From assembly GCF_029846275.1 (NCBI RefSeq), contig NZ_JARVWS010000003.1:310001-374000 (forward strand): a DNA stretch of 64,000 nucleotides, in the 5' to 3' direction. The number at the start of each line of letters is the position of its first letter. Within the stretch, counting starts at the first letter, position 1. The notes beneath the pieces are model-generated. The model made no database searches. It was not told the DNA's origin and saw only the letters and a list, made by a program, of their open reading frames with translations. The position numbers and the translations under genes were made by a program. This stretch comes from Nocardioides sp. CER19 (GTDB lineage: Bacteria > Actinomycetota > Actinomycetes > Propionibacteriales > Nocardioidaceae). Shown here piece after piece: positions 25,734 to 34,911 of this stretch.

Positions 25734-26384
25734 GTGACCTGGGCCACAGCGATTCTGACCGCCGCTCTCGCGCTTCTCAACTGGGTCTCGGTCGCCTGCG
25801 GCTGGTTCCGGGTCGAGTGGTGGACCAAGCTCCTCACGATGGTCGCGCTCATCGCGACTGTGCTCGTTGCCGGCGCGCTCGACGACGCGCCCGGCACCTG
25901 GCTGGTCGTGGCGCTCGCCTTCGGGCTGCTCGGCGACGCGGCGCTCCTCGGTGACACCGAGCGCCGGCTGCTGGCCGGCGTGGCGGCATTCTTCGTCGGG
26001 CACCTCGCCTACCTGGTCTGCTTCGTGGTGCTCGGCGTCTCGCCCGAGGTCTGGTGGCCGCTCGTCGTCGTGGTCCTCATCGCGACGAGCTGGCCGACGC
26101 GGGCGCTGGTCCCGGCGGCCTGGCGCCACGGCGGACCTCGGCTCGCGGTGCCCCTGCTGGCCTACACGCTCGTCATCGCGGCGATGACCGTCTTCGCGTT
26201 CCTGACCGGCGAGCCGCTCCTGGCCCTCGGTGCCACGCTCTTCGTCGTGAGCGACTCCCTCATCGCCCTCGGCCTGGCCCGCAACGAGTTCGCCCAGGAC
26301 AAGGGCAGCGCGCACGTCGCCGTCATGGTCACCTACCACGTGAGCCAGGCGCTGCTCGCCGTCGGCGTCCTGGTCGCGCGCTGA
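25734..26384 (+). CDS. YhhN/TMEM86-family integral membrane protein (lysoplasmalogenase-like)
   Basis: A protein of about 216 residues with roughly eight transmembrane segments. The YhhN family has lysoplasmalogenase members; conserved acidic positions appear in FGLLGDAALL (about residue 64) and VVSDSLIALG (about 172), where the family has its catalytic Asp residues. GTG 25734 was preferred; a TTG at 25725 adds three residues. It stands alone after the gas-vesicle operon, on the same strand, 52 bases after gvpK, so it may also be reached by read-through. Confidence 0.8.
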   Translation: MTWATAILTAALALLNWVSVACGWFRVEWWTKLLTMVALIATVLVAGALDDAPGTWLVVALAFGLLGDAALLGDTERRLLAGVAAFFVGHLAYLVCFVVLGVSPEVWWPLVVVVLIATSWPTRALVPAAWRHGGPRLAVPLLAYTLVIAAMTVFAFLTGEPLLALGATLFVVSDSLIALGLARNEFAQDKGSAHVAVMVTYHVSQALLAVGVLVAR

Positions 26385-26427
26385 CCCCTAGCATCCGAAG
26401 CGACGCTCTCGCTCGAAGGAGCCACCC

Positions 26428-27795
26428 GTGACCGACTTCCCCGCCCTGCCGCCCGGCTTCCAGCTGGGCACCGCCACCGCGTCCTACCAGATCGAGGGCG
26501 CCGTCGCCGCCGACGGCCGCGGCCCGTCCGTGTGGGACACGTTCTGTGCGATCCCCGGAAAGGTCGCCGGTGGGGACACCGGGTCGGTCGCCTGCGACCA
26601 CTACCACCGGATGCCGGAGGACGTCGCGCTCATCCACGAGCTCGGCAGCGACGTCTACCGGTTCTCCATCTCGTGGCCGCGGGTTCTTCCCACCGGCGCC
26701 GGCACCGTCAACGCCGCCGGGCTGGACTTCTACGACCGGCTCGTCGACGCGCTCGTGGCGGCCGGCGTCACGCCCGCCGCCACGCTGTTCCACTGGGACC
26801 TCCCCCAGGCTCTCGAGGAGACCGGCGGGTGGCGCAGCCGCGACACCGCCCAGCGCATGGCCGAGTACGCCGCCGTGGTCGCTGAACGCCTCGGCGACCG
26901 GGTCGGGATGTGGATGCCGCTCAACGAGCCCGTCGTGGTGACGCTGCTCGGCTACGCCCTGGGCATGCACGCGCCCGGCCTGAGCCTCGGCTTCGACGCG
27001 CTCCCCGTCGCCCACCACCAGCTGCTCGCGCACGGCCTCTCCGTGCAGGCGCTGCGGGCTGCCGGCGTCACGGGTGGCATCGGCATCGCCAACAACCACA
27101 CGCCCGTCTGGCCGGCGTCGGCCTCGCCCGAGGACGAGGGCGCGGCCGGGCTCTTCGACCTGCTCTACAACCGGTTGTTCGCCGACCCGGTGCTGCTCGG
27201 CGTCTACCCCGAGGGCTTCGCCGAGGCGATGCCCGGTCCGGTCGCAGAGGATCTCGCCGTCATCTCGACGCCGCTGGACTGGTACGGCGTCAACTACTAC
27301 AACCCCTCGCTCATCGGCGCGCCCGGCACGGCGACCGACGCGGCGCCGGCCGTCGGCGACTTCCCCGTGCCCGCTGACATCGGGTTCGAGATGCGGCAGC
27401 TGCTCGGCCGCGAGACCACCGACGTCGGCTGGCCGATCGTGCCCGAAGGACTGACCGAGGTGCTCACCACCCTCGCGTCCCGCTACCCGGCGCTGCCGCC
27501 GGTGTGGATCACCGAGTCCGGCTGCTCCTTCCACGACGTCGTCGGCGCGGACGGCGCCGTGCACGACGACCGGCGGATCGCCTACCACGACACCCACCTG
27601 CGCGCGGTCGTGCGCGCGATCGACGCGGGGGTCGACGTGCGCGGTTATCTGGCGTGGTCGCTCCTCGACAACTTCGAGTGGGCCGAGGGCTATCGGGAGC
27701 GGTTCGGGCTGGTGCACGTCGACTACTCGACGCTCGTACGCACCCCGAAGGACTCGTTCCGCTGGTTCCAGCGGCTCGCGGCCAGCCGGCCCTGA
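26428..27795 (+). CDS. Glycoside hydrolase family 1 beta-glucosidase
   Basis: A 455-residue cytoplasmic GH1 enzyme cleaving beta-linked glucosides or galactosides. The acid/base Glu sits in LNEPVV (about Glu166) and the nucleophile in WITESG (about Glu363; most relatives have ENG). The substrate-site pattern GTATASYQIEGAV is at residues 13-25. No signal peptide is present. The start is preceded by GAAGGAG. The aglycone cannot be read from the sequence. It is followed by an inverted-repeat element shared with the convergent RNase J gene. Confidence 0.93.
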   Translation: MTDFPALPPGFQLGTATASYQIEGAVAADGRGPSVWDTFCAIPGKVAGGDTGSVACDHYHRMPEDVALIHELGSDVYRFSISWPRVLPTGAGTVNAAGLDFYDRLVDALVAAGVTPAATLFHWDLPQALEETGGWRSRDTAQRMAEYAAVVAERLGDRVGMWMPLNEPVVVTLLGYALGMHAPGLSLGFDALPVAHHQLLAHGLSVQALRAAGVTGGIGIANNHTPVWPASASPEDEGAAGLFDLLYNRLFADPVLLGVYPEGFAEAMPGPVAEDLAVISTPLDWYGVNYYNPSLIGAPGTATDAAPAVGDFPVPADIGFEMRQLLGRETTDVGWPIVPEGLTEVLTTLASRYPALPPVWITESGCSFHDVVGADGAVHDDRRIAYHDTHLRAVVRAIDAGVDVRGYLAWSLLDNFEWAEGYRERFGLVHVDYSTLVRTPKDSFRWFQRLAASRP

Positions 27796-27796
27796 G

Positions 27797-27973
27797 GGTC
27801 TCGATACGCTCGCTGGCGCTCGCACTCGACCAACGAACGATCGCTGGTCGAGTAGCCGGCGCTCGCACTCGGCCAACGAACGATCGCTGGTCGAGTAGCC
27901 GGCGCTCGCACTCGACCAACGAACGATCGCTGGTCGAGTAGCCGGAGCCGCTAGGCGAAGGCGTATCGAGACC
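27797..27973. repeat. Inverted-repeat intergenic element with three 43-bp internal tandem copies
   Basis: The element is bounded by perfect 13-bp terminal inverted repeats, GGTCTCGATACGC (27797-27809) and its complement (27961-27973). Inside are three 43-bp direct copies (27812-27854, 27855-27897, 27898-27940) differing at a few bases. Each contains an inverted pair CTCGACCA / TGGTCGAG that could fold as a hairpin. No open reading frame with protein character was seen in it. It separates convergent genes and may serve as a two-way terminator. Confidence 0.9.
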
Positions 27974-27985
27974 CGTGCCGGGCCG

Positions 27986-29671
27986 TCAGGCCTCCAGCAC
28001 CACCGGGATGATCATCGGGCGGCGCCGGTGCGTGTCGGACACCCAGCGGCCGATGACCCGGCGGATCGTCTGCTGCAGCTGATAGGTGTCAGTGACGCCG
28101 TCGCGCAGCGCCGTGTCGACGGCGTCGCGGATCGGCTGGGTGATGCCGTCGAACGCGCCCTCGTCCCAGGCGTTGCCGCGGGCGTGGATCTCGGGGCCGG
28201 CGGCGACCTTGCCGCTGACCGAGTCGACGACGACGATGACCGACACGAAGCCCTCCTCGCCGAGGATCCGGCGGTCCTTGAGCTCGGTCTCGGTGATGTC
28301 GCCGACCGACTGGCCGTCGACGAATACGTAGCCGCAGTCGACCTTGCCGGCGATCTTCGCGACCCCGTCGACGAGGTCGACGACCACGCCGTCCTCGGCG
28401 ATCACGACGTTGTCGACGCCGGTCAGGCGGGCCAGGTCACCGTTGGCGAGCAGGTGCCGGATCTCGCCGTGCACCGGCATCACGCTGCGCGGGCGGACGA
28501 TGTTGTAGCAGTAGAGCAGCTCACCGGCGGACGCGTGGCCGGACACGTGGACGAGCGCGTTGCCCTTGTGGACGACCTTGGCGCCCAGCTTCGCGAGCCC
28601 GTTGATGACCCGATAGACCGCATTCTCGTTGCCCGGGATGAGCGAGGACGCCAGCAGCACGGTGTCGCCGGGCTCGATGCGCACGAAGTTGTGGCTGTTC
28701 TGCGCGATGCGCGACAGCGCCGACATCGGCTCGCCCTGCGAGCCGGTCGAGAGGAGGACCTGGCGCTCCGGCGGCAGGTCGGCGAGCGTCTTGGCCTCGA
28801 CGAGCACGCCTTCCGGCACGTGCAGGTAGCCGAGCTCGGCGGCGATCTGCATGTTGCGGACCATCGAGCGGCCGACGTACCCGACCTTGCGGCCGTGCGC
28901 GGCGGCGGCGTCGAGCACCTGCTGGACGCGGTGCACGTGGGAGGCGAAGCAGGCGACGATGATGCGCTGCGTCGACTCGCGGAAGACCTGCTCGATGGCC
29001 GGCGTGATCTTGCGCTCCGACGTCGTGAAGCCAGGGACCTCGGCGTTGGTCGAGTCGGTGAGGAAGAGGTCGACGCCCTCCTCCCCCAACCGCGCGAACG
29101 CGCGCAGGTCGGTGATCCGGCCGTCGAGCGGCAGCTGGTCCATCTTGAAGTCGCCGGTGTGCAGCGCGAGACCGGCGCCGGTGCGGATCGCGACCGCGAG
29201 GGCGTCGGGGATGGAGTGGTTGACCGCGACGAACTCGAGCTCGAACGGCCCGAACGTGATCCGGTCACCCTCCTTGACGACGTGCTGCACCGTCTCGCGC
29301 AGCCGGTGCTCGCGCAGCTTGGAGGAGAGCAGGGCGAGGGTGAGCTTGGAGCCGACGAGCGGGATGTCCTCGCGCTCGCGGAGGAGGTACGGCGTCGCGC
29401 CGATGTGGTCCTCGTGGCCGTGGGTGAGCACGAGGGCCTCGACGGCGTCGAGCCGCTCACGGATGCTGGTGAAGTCCGGGAGGATCAGGTCGACGCCGGG
29501 GTGGTGGTCCTCCGGGAAGAGGACGCCGCAGTCGACGATCAGCAGGCGGCCGTCGTACTCGAAGACGGTCATGTTGCGGCCGACGTCGCCGAGACCACCG
29601 AGGGGGGTGACCCGCAGGGCGCCCTTCGGCAGCGGAGCGGGCGCAGCGAGCTCCGGGTGGGAGTGGGACAT
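27986..29671 (-). CDS. rnj: Ribonuclease J
   Basis: A 561-residue metallo-beta-lactamase/beta-CASP ribonuclease that processes and degrades RNA by endo- and 5'-exonucleolytic action. The metal motif THGHEDHIG is at about residues 79-87, the beta-CASP domain has FLTDSTNAE and VLLSTGSQGEPM, and VSGHASAGEL is the typical late His motif. It lies 17 bases downstream of dapA, the usual actinobacterial arrangement. It ends 12 bases from the inverted-repeat element. Confidence 0.95.
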   Translation of the reverse strand: MSHSHPELAAPAPLPKGALRVTPLGGLGDVGRNMTVFEYDGRLLIVDCGVLFPEDHHPGVDLILPDFTSIRERLDAVEALVLTHGHEDHIGATPYLLREREDIPLVGSKLTLALLSSKLREHRLRETVQHVVKEGDRITFGPFELEFVAVNHSIPDALAVAIRTGAGLALHTGDFKMDQLPLDGRITDLRAFARLGEEGVDLFLTDSTNAEVPGFTTSERKITPAIEQVFRESTQRIIVACFASHVHRVQQVLDAAAAHGRKVGYVGRSMVRNMQIAAELGYLHVPEGVLVEAKTLADLPPERQVLLSTGSQGEPMSALSRIAQNSHNFVRIEPGDTVLLASSLIPGNENAVYRVINGLAKLGAKVVHKGNALVHVSGHASAGELLYCYNIVRPRSVMPVHGEIRHLLANGDLARLTGVDNVVIAEDGVVVDLVDGVAKIAGKVDCGYVFVDGQSVGDITETELKDRRILGEEGFVSVIVVVDSVSGKVAAGPEIHARGNAWDEGAFDGITQPIRDAVDTALRDGVTDTYQLQQTIRRVIGRWVSDTHRRRPMIIPVVLEA

Positions 29672-29688
29672 GCAGTTCCTAACTGGGT

Positions 29689-30579
29689 TCAGAGGAGACC
29701 CGCCGCGGTCAACCCCTCGCGCAGCGCGGCGACCTCGTCCTCGTCCAGCGCCACGAGGGGCTGCCGGACGCGGCGGTTGTCGAGGACTCCGAGCAGTTCC
29801 AGGGCCGCCTTGGCGGTGGTCGCTCCATAGTTCGGGACGCCCATGACGGCGTCGATCGCGGGGAGCATCCGCGCATACGTCTGTCGGGCGGTGGCGAGGT
29901 CGCCGGCGGCGACCGCGTCCACGAGGGCCCGGAGCTGGTCGCCGGCCGCATGACCGACCACCGAGACCACCCCGACGGCGCCGTGCGCCAGCCAGGCGAG
30001 GTTGAGGCCGTCGTCACCGGAGTAGATGGAGTAGCCGAGATCGATCAGCCGAGTGCCGCGGGCGAGGTCGCCGGTCGCCTCCTTGACGGCGACGACGGTG
30101 TCCCAGGTGATCGCCTCGCGGTAGGTGTCGAAGCCGATCGTCGAGCCGGTGCGTCCCGGGACGTCGTAGAGCATCACCGGCACGTCGGTCGCCGAGGCGA
30201 CCGTCCGGAAGTGCTCGAGGATGCCGCGCGGGCCGGGCTTGTTGTAGTAGGGCGTCACGAGCAACAGCCCGTCGACGCCGACCTTCGCGGCCTGCTCGGC
30301 CAGCTCGACACTGGTCCGGGTGTCGTTGGTGCCGACGCCGGCGACGATCTTGACCCGGTCGCCCACCGCATCGCGGACCGCCGCGAGCGTCTCGGCGTCC
30401 TCGACGACCGTGGTCGTTGCCGACTCGCCCGTCGTTCCGGAGATGACGAGGCCGTCGTGGCCGTGGTCGACCAGGTGCTTCGCGACCTTCTGCACCCCGT
30501 CGAGGTCGACGGACCCGTCCGGGCGGAACGGCGTGACCATGGCGGTGAGGACGGTGCCGAAGTGCGCAGCAGAGGACAT
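29689..30579 (-). CDS. dapA: 4-hydroxy-tetrahydrodipicolinate synthase
   Basis: A 296-residue class I aldolase of lysine and peptidoglycan (diaminopimelate) synthesis, condensing pyruvate with aspartate semialdehyde. It has SGTTGESATT (about residues 46-55), the Tyr motif in LYDVPGRTG (about 139) and the Schiff-base Lys in VAVKEATGD (about 165). A TACCCT hexamer ends six bases before the ATG at 30579, indicating a leaderless transcript. It is co-directional with rnj. Confidence 0.95.
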   Translation of the reverse strand: MSSAAHFGTVLTAMVTPFRPDGSVDLDGVQKVAKHLVDHGHDGLVISGTTGESATTTVVEDAETLAAVRDAVGDRVKIVAGVGTNDTRTSVELAEQAAKVGVDGLLLVTPYYNKPGPRGILEHFRTVASATDVPVMLYDVPGRTGSTIGFDTYREAITWDTVVAVKEATGDLARGTRLIDLGYSIYSGDDGLNLAWLAHGAVGVVSVVGHAAGDQLRALVDAVAAGDLATARQTYARMLPAIDAVMGVPNYGATTAKAALELLGVLDNRRVRQPLVALDEDEVAALREGLTAAGLL

Positions 30580-30617
30580 GGCCCCAGGGTATCGCTCCGC
30601 ACCCGCGACACCGACGA

Positions 30618-30641
30618 CCGCGCGCCCTGGCGGACGCGCGG
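30618..30641 (-). terminator. Possible hairpin terminator after the F420-type oxidoreductase gene
   Basis: A 7-bp stem CCGCGCG / CGCGCGG with a ten-base loop and further imperfect pairing outside, 65 bases past the stop at 30707. Moderate strength only. Confidence 0.4.
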
Positions 30642-30706
30642 CCGTCGTCGTCGTGGCGGGTGCCGCTGGGACGCTACGGCCTGCCAGGAGCTGCGGTTCT
30701 GCTGGG

Positions 30707-31639
30707 TCAGACGCGAGGCATGACCTCCGCGGCGACCAGCCGCAGGTGGTCGAGGTCGGCGAGGTCGAGCACCTGGAGGTAGACCCGCTCGACGCCGACC
30801 TCCGCATACGCGGCCAGCCGGGCGACCGCCTCCTCCGGGGTGCCGGCCACGCCGTTCTCGCGCAGCTCGTCCTTCTCGCGACCGATCGCGGCGGCGCGGC
30901 GCTCGACCTCCGCCTCGTCGGCCCCGACGCAGAGGACGAGGGCCGCCGAGTAGGTCATCGAGTCCGCAGGCCGGCCGGCCTCCTCGACGGCCGCGCGGAC
31001 CCGGCCGAACTGGGTCGCGACGTCGTCGGCGCCGGCGAAGGGCACGTTGAACTCGTCGGCGTACGCCGCGGCGAGGGCGGGGGTCCGCTTCTTGCCGTGG
31101 CCACCGATGATGACGGGGACACCGCCGCGACGGCCGCTGCGCTGGTCCGGCTTCGGCAGGCCGGGGCTGTCCTTGATCTCGTAGTGGGTGCCCTCGAAGT
31201 CGTACCCGCCCTCGGTCGCCCACAGGCCGGTGATCACCTCGAGCTGCTCCTCGAGCCGGTCGAACCGCTCCTTGGTGCCCGGGAACGGGATCCCGTAGGC
31301 GGCGTGCTCGGCGTCGAACCAACCGGCCCCGAGACCGAAGTCGACCCGGCCGCCGGACATCTGGTCGACCTGGGCGACCTGGATCGCGAGCGGGCCGGGA
31401 TGGCGGAAGGTCGCGCTGGTGACCAGCGTGCCGAGCCGGATGGTGCGCGTCTCGCGCGCGAGGCCGGCCAGCGTGGTCCACGCATCGGTCGGCCCCGGCA
31501 GACCGCTCCCACCCATGGTCAGGTAGTGGTCCGAGCGGAAGAACGCCCCGAATCCGAGGTCCTCGGCGGTCGTCGCAACGGCAAGCAGGTCGTCGTACGT
31601 CGCCCCCTGCTGGGGCTCGGTGAAGATGCGCAGCTCCAT
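30707..31639 (-). CDS. LLM-class F420-dependent oxidoreductase
   Basis: A 310-residue luciferase-like monooxygenase-fold protein. It has family patterns FRSDHYL (about residue 35), TLVTSATFRHP, and VDFGLGAGWFDAEHAAYGIP (about 100-119), typical of TIGR03560-like F420-dependent enzymes of actinobacteria. The reaction and substrate are unknown; flavin instead of F420 is possible. A TAGGCT hexamer ends seven bases before the ATG at 31639, so it is probably leaderless. Next to a MarR regulator on the same strand. Confidence 0.85.
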   Translation of the reverse strand: MELRIFTEPQQGATYDDLLAVATTAEDLGFGAFFRSDHYLTMGGSGLPGPTDAWTTLAGLARETRTIRLGTLVTSATFRHPGPLAIQVAQVDQMSGGRVDFGLGAGWFDAEHAAYGIPFPGTKERFDRLEEQLEVITGLWATEGGYDFEGTHYEIKDSPGLPKPDQRSGRRGGVPVIIGGHGKKRTPALAAAYADEFNVPFAGADDVATQFGRVRAAVEEAGRPADSMTYSAALVLCVGADEAEVERRAAAIGREKDELRENGVAGTPEEAVARLAAYAEVGVERVYLQVLDLADLDHLRLVAAEVMPRV

Positions 31640-31675
31640 GACGTCGAGCCTAGTGAGCGCCCCTGGCCCGCCCGC

Positions 31676-32086
31676 TCACAGGTCGACGAGGCGCACCAGG
31701 GCGCGTTCGAGGGCGGCCCGGTCGGCGGCAGGCAGCGCGGACAGCAGGTCGCCCTCCATCGCCCTGATGTCCGACCGGCACGCCGTCACCAGGCGTCGGC
31801 CGGCGGCGGTCAGCGACACCACCTTGTTGCGACGGTCCGCCGGGTCCGGCGAGCGCGACACGAGCCCACGGCCCTCCAGAGCGTCGAGGTTGCCGATGAG
31901 TCGGGTCTTGTCCCGTCCCGAGGCCGCCGCGAGGTCGCGCTGGGTCGCCGCGTCGCCCGCGAGCAGACTGCTGAGGATCACGTAGTCCCACATCTCCAGC
32001 CCGGCACGCTCCAGGATCGGCGTCTCGCGGCGGATGATCTCGCGCAGCAGCTGGGCGGTCAGCTTGCCGAGGTCCGGGCGGTCCAT
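31676..32086 (-). CDS. MarR-family transcriptional regulator
   Basis: A 136-residue winged-helix regulator: helix-turn-helix QRDLAAASGRDKTRLIGNLD (about residues 49-68) and wing SRSPDPADRRNKVVSLTAAG (about 76-95), the classic MarR pattern. It diverges from the DinB-like gene at 32140 with only 53 bases between them, so it probably controls that gene and itself. No convincing palindrome was found in the gap. Confidence 0.88.
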   Translation of the reverse strand: MDRPDLGKLTAQLLREIIRRETPILERAGLEMWDYVILSSLLAGDAATQRDLAAASGRDKTRLIGNLDALEGRGLVSRSPDPADRRNKVVSLTAAGRRLVTACRSDIRAMEGDLLSALPAADRAALERALVRLVDL

Positions 32087-32139
32087 GAGAGGCGATTATT
32101 CCTCACGACAGATCGTCTACGGGCGCTTATGGTCTACTC

Positions 32140-32709
32140 ATGACCTTCACCGACGACCTCCGGGGGCTCTTCGAGCAGGCTCTCGACGACGCGACCACCC
32201 AGGTGGCGCGTGCCGCCTCGGCCGACCTCGGCCGACCCACCCCCTGCACGGACTGGGACCTCGGAGCACTGGTCGGACACATGGTCGGCCAGAACGAAGG
32301 GTTCGCGGCGGCGGTCAGCGCGGGTGACGCCCCGCTCTCGGCGTACGCCGCTCCGGCGCTGCGGCAGGACGAGGTCAGGCCGCGCTGGGACGAGTCAGCC
32401 GACCGCCTGCGTGCCGCCTTCCAGGACGCGCCGCCCGACCGACGCCTGCGGCTGGCCGAGTTCGACAGGGAGGTCTCCGTGTCGGTCGCGCTCGGGATGC
32501 AGGTCGTGGACAACGCCGTGCACGCCTGGGACGTCGCGACAGCGCTCGGCGAGCACTACCGCCCGGCGGAGGCCGTCGCGCAGGTGGTGCTCGAGAGCGC
32601 GCGGCAGATCGCGGGGCGACCCGGCGGGACGCCCGGGGTGTTCGCGCCGCCACAGGAGGTCTCGGGGACCGACCCCTGGCTCGAGGCGCTGGCACTGCTC
32701 GGCCGCTGA
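32140..32709 (+). CDS. TIGR03086-family metal-binding protein (mycothiol-dependent maleylpyruvate isomerase-like)
   Basis: A 189-residue DinB/MDMPI four-helix-fold protein. The N-terminal pattern is PTPCTDWDLGALVGHMVGQN (about residues 30-49) and the second histidine motif is in VVDNAVHAWDVATALG (about 125-140); the two His and nearby Glu would bind a metal. Relatives are often mycothiol-dependent, but the substrate is unknown. A TATGGT hexamer ends six bases before the ATG. Divergent from the MarR gene. Confidence 0.8.
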   Translation: MTFTDDLRGLFEQALDDATTQVARAASADLGRPTPCTDWDLGALVGHMVGQNEGFAAAVSAGDAPLSAYAAPALRQDEVRPRWDESADRLRAAFQDAPPDRRLRLAEFDREVSVSVALGMQVVDNAVHAWDVATALGEHYRPAEAVAQVVLESARQIAGRPGGTPGVFAPPQEVSGTDPWLEALALLGR

Positions 32710-32755
32710 GCGGAATCCCTGCGCAGGGTCGGCGCGCGGACCGTAACCTGCGCCG

Positions 32756-33786
32756 GTGACGCAGCGTTCCGAGAGCGTGTCCGACGACGACGTGACCACC
32801 GACGACGTGACCACCGACCGGCCGAGCCCACCGATCGGCAGGCCGCTCCCGACGGTGGGCGGGCGACTGGCCGTCCCCGGCCGGGTCGCGGGCGCCGCCC
32901 GGAGGCGGCTCGGGAGCCTCTCGCTCAGCACCCGGCGGCTGCTCTTCCACGGTGGGACCGTGCTGGGGATCGGCCTCGTCGTGCTGGCGTCCGTCGTCCT
33001 CGGGCCGCACTACTACCGGACCAACGAGACCGACACCCTCCACCACGACTCGACCTGGTCCGTCCGCTACGCCCTGCTGTTCGCGCTGGCCGGCGGCGCC
33101 GCCGGCACGATCCACGCCACGGTCGCGCTGCTCCCGGAGCGCGCCCCCCGCACGGACCGCCGTGCCACTCCGAAGGTCGTGCGCTGGTGGTTCTTCGTCG
33201 CCTACGCCGTCGTCCACCTCGGCGTCGCAGCCCTGTGCGCGCGGCTCGCGCCCACGACGAGCCCGGCGAGTTCCTCGCCCACCGGCGAGTACCGGACCGA
33301 TGCGTTCTTCGGGGCGCTGGTCTTCGCCCCGCTGGGCTACCTCGCGGTGCCGATCGTCGTGCTGCTCCTCGTCGTCTCGCTCGTCCTCGTCCCCGTCCTG
33401 GCGCTCTCCCTCGCCGTCGCGCTGTACGACGCCGGGCGGGTGCTCGCCACGCCGGGCCGACCGGCCCGCGAGCGGCTCCACGCCGCGGCGGGAGACCTGG
33501 TCGCAGGGGGAACCAGCGGCGTGCTGCTGTTCACGCTGCTCGCCGTGCTGACAGCTTCACGTTCGGCTCCTCGTTCGTGGCCGGCCGCGGCGCGGGCACG
33601 GCGGCGCTGCTCCTCACGGTCCCCATCGGCTTCGGCGCGGTCAAGGTCGCCGGGGCCGGCTGGGGCCTCGTGCTCCTCGGGAGGCTCGCGGCGGCGTCGG
33701 CGACCCTCCTGGTCGTCGGTGCCGTCGTCGGTGCCGTCGTCCGCCGGCTCACGCGGCCGGGTGAGGCGCCCGACGGCGCTGCGTGA
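32756..33786 (+). pseudogene. Multi-pass membrane protein gene with one frameshift
   Basis: From GTG 32756 (TAACCT six bases upstream, probably leaderless) the frame encodes a polar N-terminus and about five membrane segments as far as TSGVLLFTLLAVLT. At about 33550 the protein-like reading moves to another frame, continuing SFTFGSSFVAGRGAGTAALL, then TVPIGFGAVKVAGAGWGLVL, and ending at 33786. A single missing base near GACAGC would explain it. The family is not recognised. Either a sequencing error or a real mutation; the otherwise intact reading on both sides makes recent origin likely. Confidence 0.65.
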
Positions 33787-33789
33787 GCG

Positions 33790-34911
33790 TCAGGGGTTGG
33801 CGGCGAGGAACAGGAAGGCGGCGAGGAGCACGAGGTGCAGCCCGCCGTGCAGCGTCTTCGCCCGCCCGGGGACGACGGTGAGGGTGGCGACCAGCAGCGA
33901 GATCGCCAGGAGGACGATCTGCGTCGACTCCAGCCCGAGCACGAGCGGACCGTCCAGCCAGATCGTCGCGACCGCGATGGCCGGGATGGTCAGGCCGATC
34001 GAGGCCATGGCCGAGCCGTAGGCGAGGTTGAGACTGATCTGCACCCGGTCGGCGAGCGCGTGCCGGACGGCGGCGATGCTCTCCGGCAGCAGGACGATCA
34101 ACGCGATCACTACGCCCACGAAGCCCTCGGGCAGTCCCAGCGCGTGCACGCCCTCCTTGATGGGGTGGGACTCGACCTTGGCCAGTCCGACCACCGCCAC
34201 GAGCGCGATGAGGAGGAAGACGCCGCTGATCACCGCGGAGCGGATGCCCGGGGGGTCGGCGTGGTCGTCACCGTCGAGGTCCCGCAGCGTCCCGTCGGCG
34301 GCCACGGGCAGGAAGAAGTCGCGGTGGCGGACGGTCTGGGTGAAGACGAAGAGCACGTAGACCGCTAGCGACGAGACGGCCGCGAAGGCCAGCTGCGCCC
34401 CGGAGAACTCCGGCCCCGGGTGCGAGGTGGTGAACGTCGGCAGCACGAGGCAGACGACGGCGATGGTGGCGACCGTCGCCAGCGCGGACCCGGTGCCCTC
34501 GGGGTTGAACACGGCCAGCCGTCGGCGCAGGGCGCCGACGAGCAGGGACGCGCCGGCGATGCCGTTGATGCAGATCATCGCCGCGGAGAAGACCGTGTCG
34601 CGGGCGAGCGCCGAGGTGTCGCTCCCGTCGGAGGCCATCAGCGTCACGATGAGGCCGACCTCGATCACCGTCACCGAGGCGGCCAGCAGGAGCGAACCGA
34701 ACGGCTCCCCGACCTGGTGGGCGACCACCTCGGCGTGGTGCACGGAGGCCAGCACCGCGCCGATCAGGGTGGCGGCGATGATCGCGACGATCAGTCCGTT
34801 GGGGTGGCTGCCCCACGTGAGAGCCAGCTCGAGCGTCGCCACCGCCGGAACACTGATGGTCCACTGCAGCCGCGCCACGAGTGAGCCGAGCCGGCCCTGC
34901 AGGAGGTTCAC
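33790..34911 (-). CDS. chaA: ChaA/CaX-type sodium-calcium/proton antiporter
   Basis: A 373-residue cation/proton exchanger with about eleven membrane segments. The two alpha repeats of the family appear as GEPFGSLLLAASVTVIEVGL (about residues 68-87, with the essential Glu) and GVVIALIVLLPESIAAVRHA (about 266-285). A hydrophilic loop lies between. It exports calcium or sodium in exchange for protons. GTG 34911 overlaps the folA stop by four bases (GTGA), so it is coupled to thyA-folA. It converges with the frameshifted membrane gene, three bases apart. Confidence 0.88.
   Translation of the reverse strand: MNLLQGRLGSLVARLQWTISVPAVATLELALTWGSHPNGLIVAIIAATLIGAVLASVHHAEVVAHQVGEPFGSLLLAASVTVIEVGLIVTLMASDGSDTSALARDTVFSAAMICINGIAGASLLVGALRRRLAVFNPEGTGSALATVATIAVVCLVLPTFTTSHPGPEFSGAQLAFAAVSSLAVYVLFVFTQTVRHRDFFLPVAADGTLRDLDGDDHADPPGIRSAVISGVFLLIALVAVVGLAKVESHPIKEGVHALGLPEGFVGVVIALIVLLPESIAAVRHALADRVQISLNLAYGSAMASIGLTIPAIAVATIWLDGPLVLGLESTQIVLLAISLLVATLTVVPGRAKTLHGGLHLVLLAAFLFLAANP

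Noticed and set aside
27812..27940. Three 43-bp copies considered as a CRISPR array
   Set aside because: Copies are directly adjacent with no spacers and no cas gene nearby.
32087..32139. MarR operator in the divergent gap
   Set aside because: Only short ACGA / TCGT arms were found, not better than chance at this composition.
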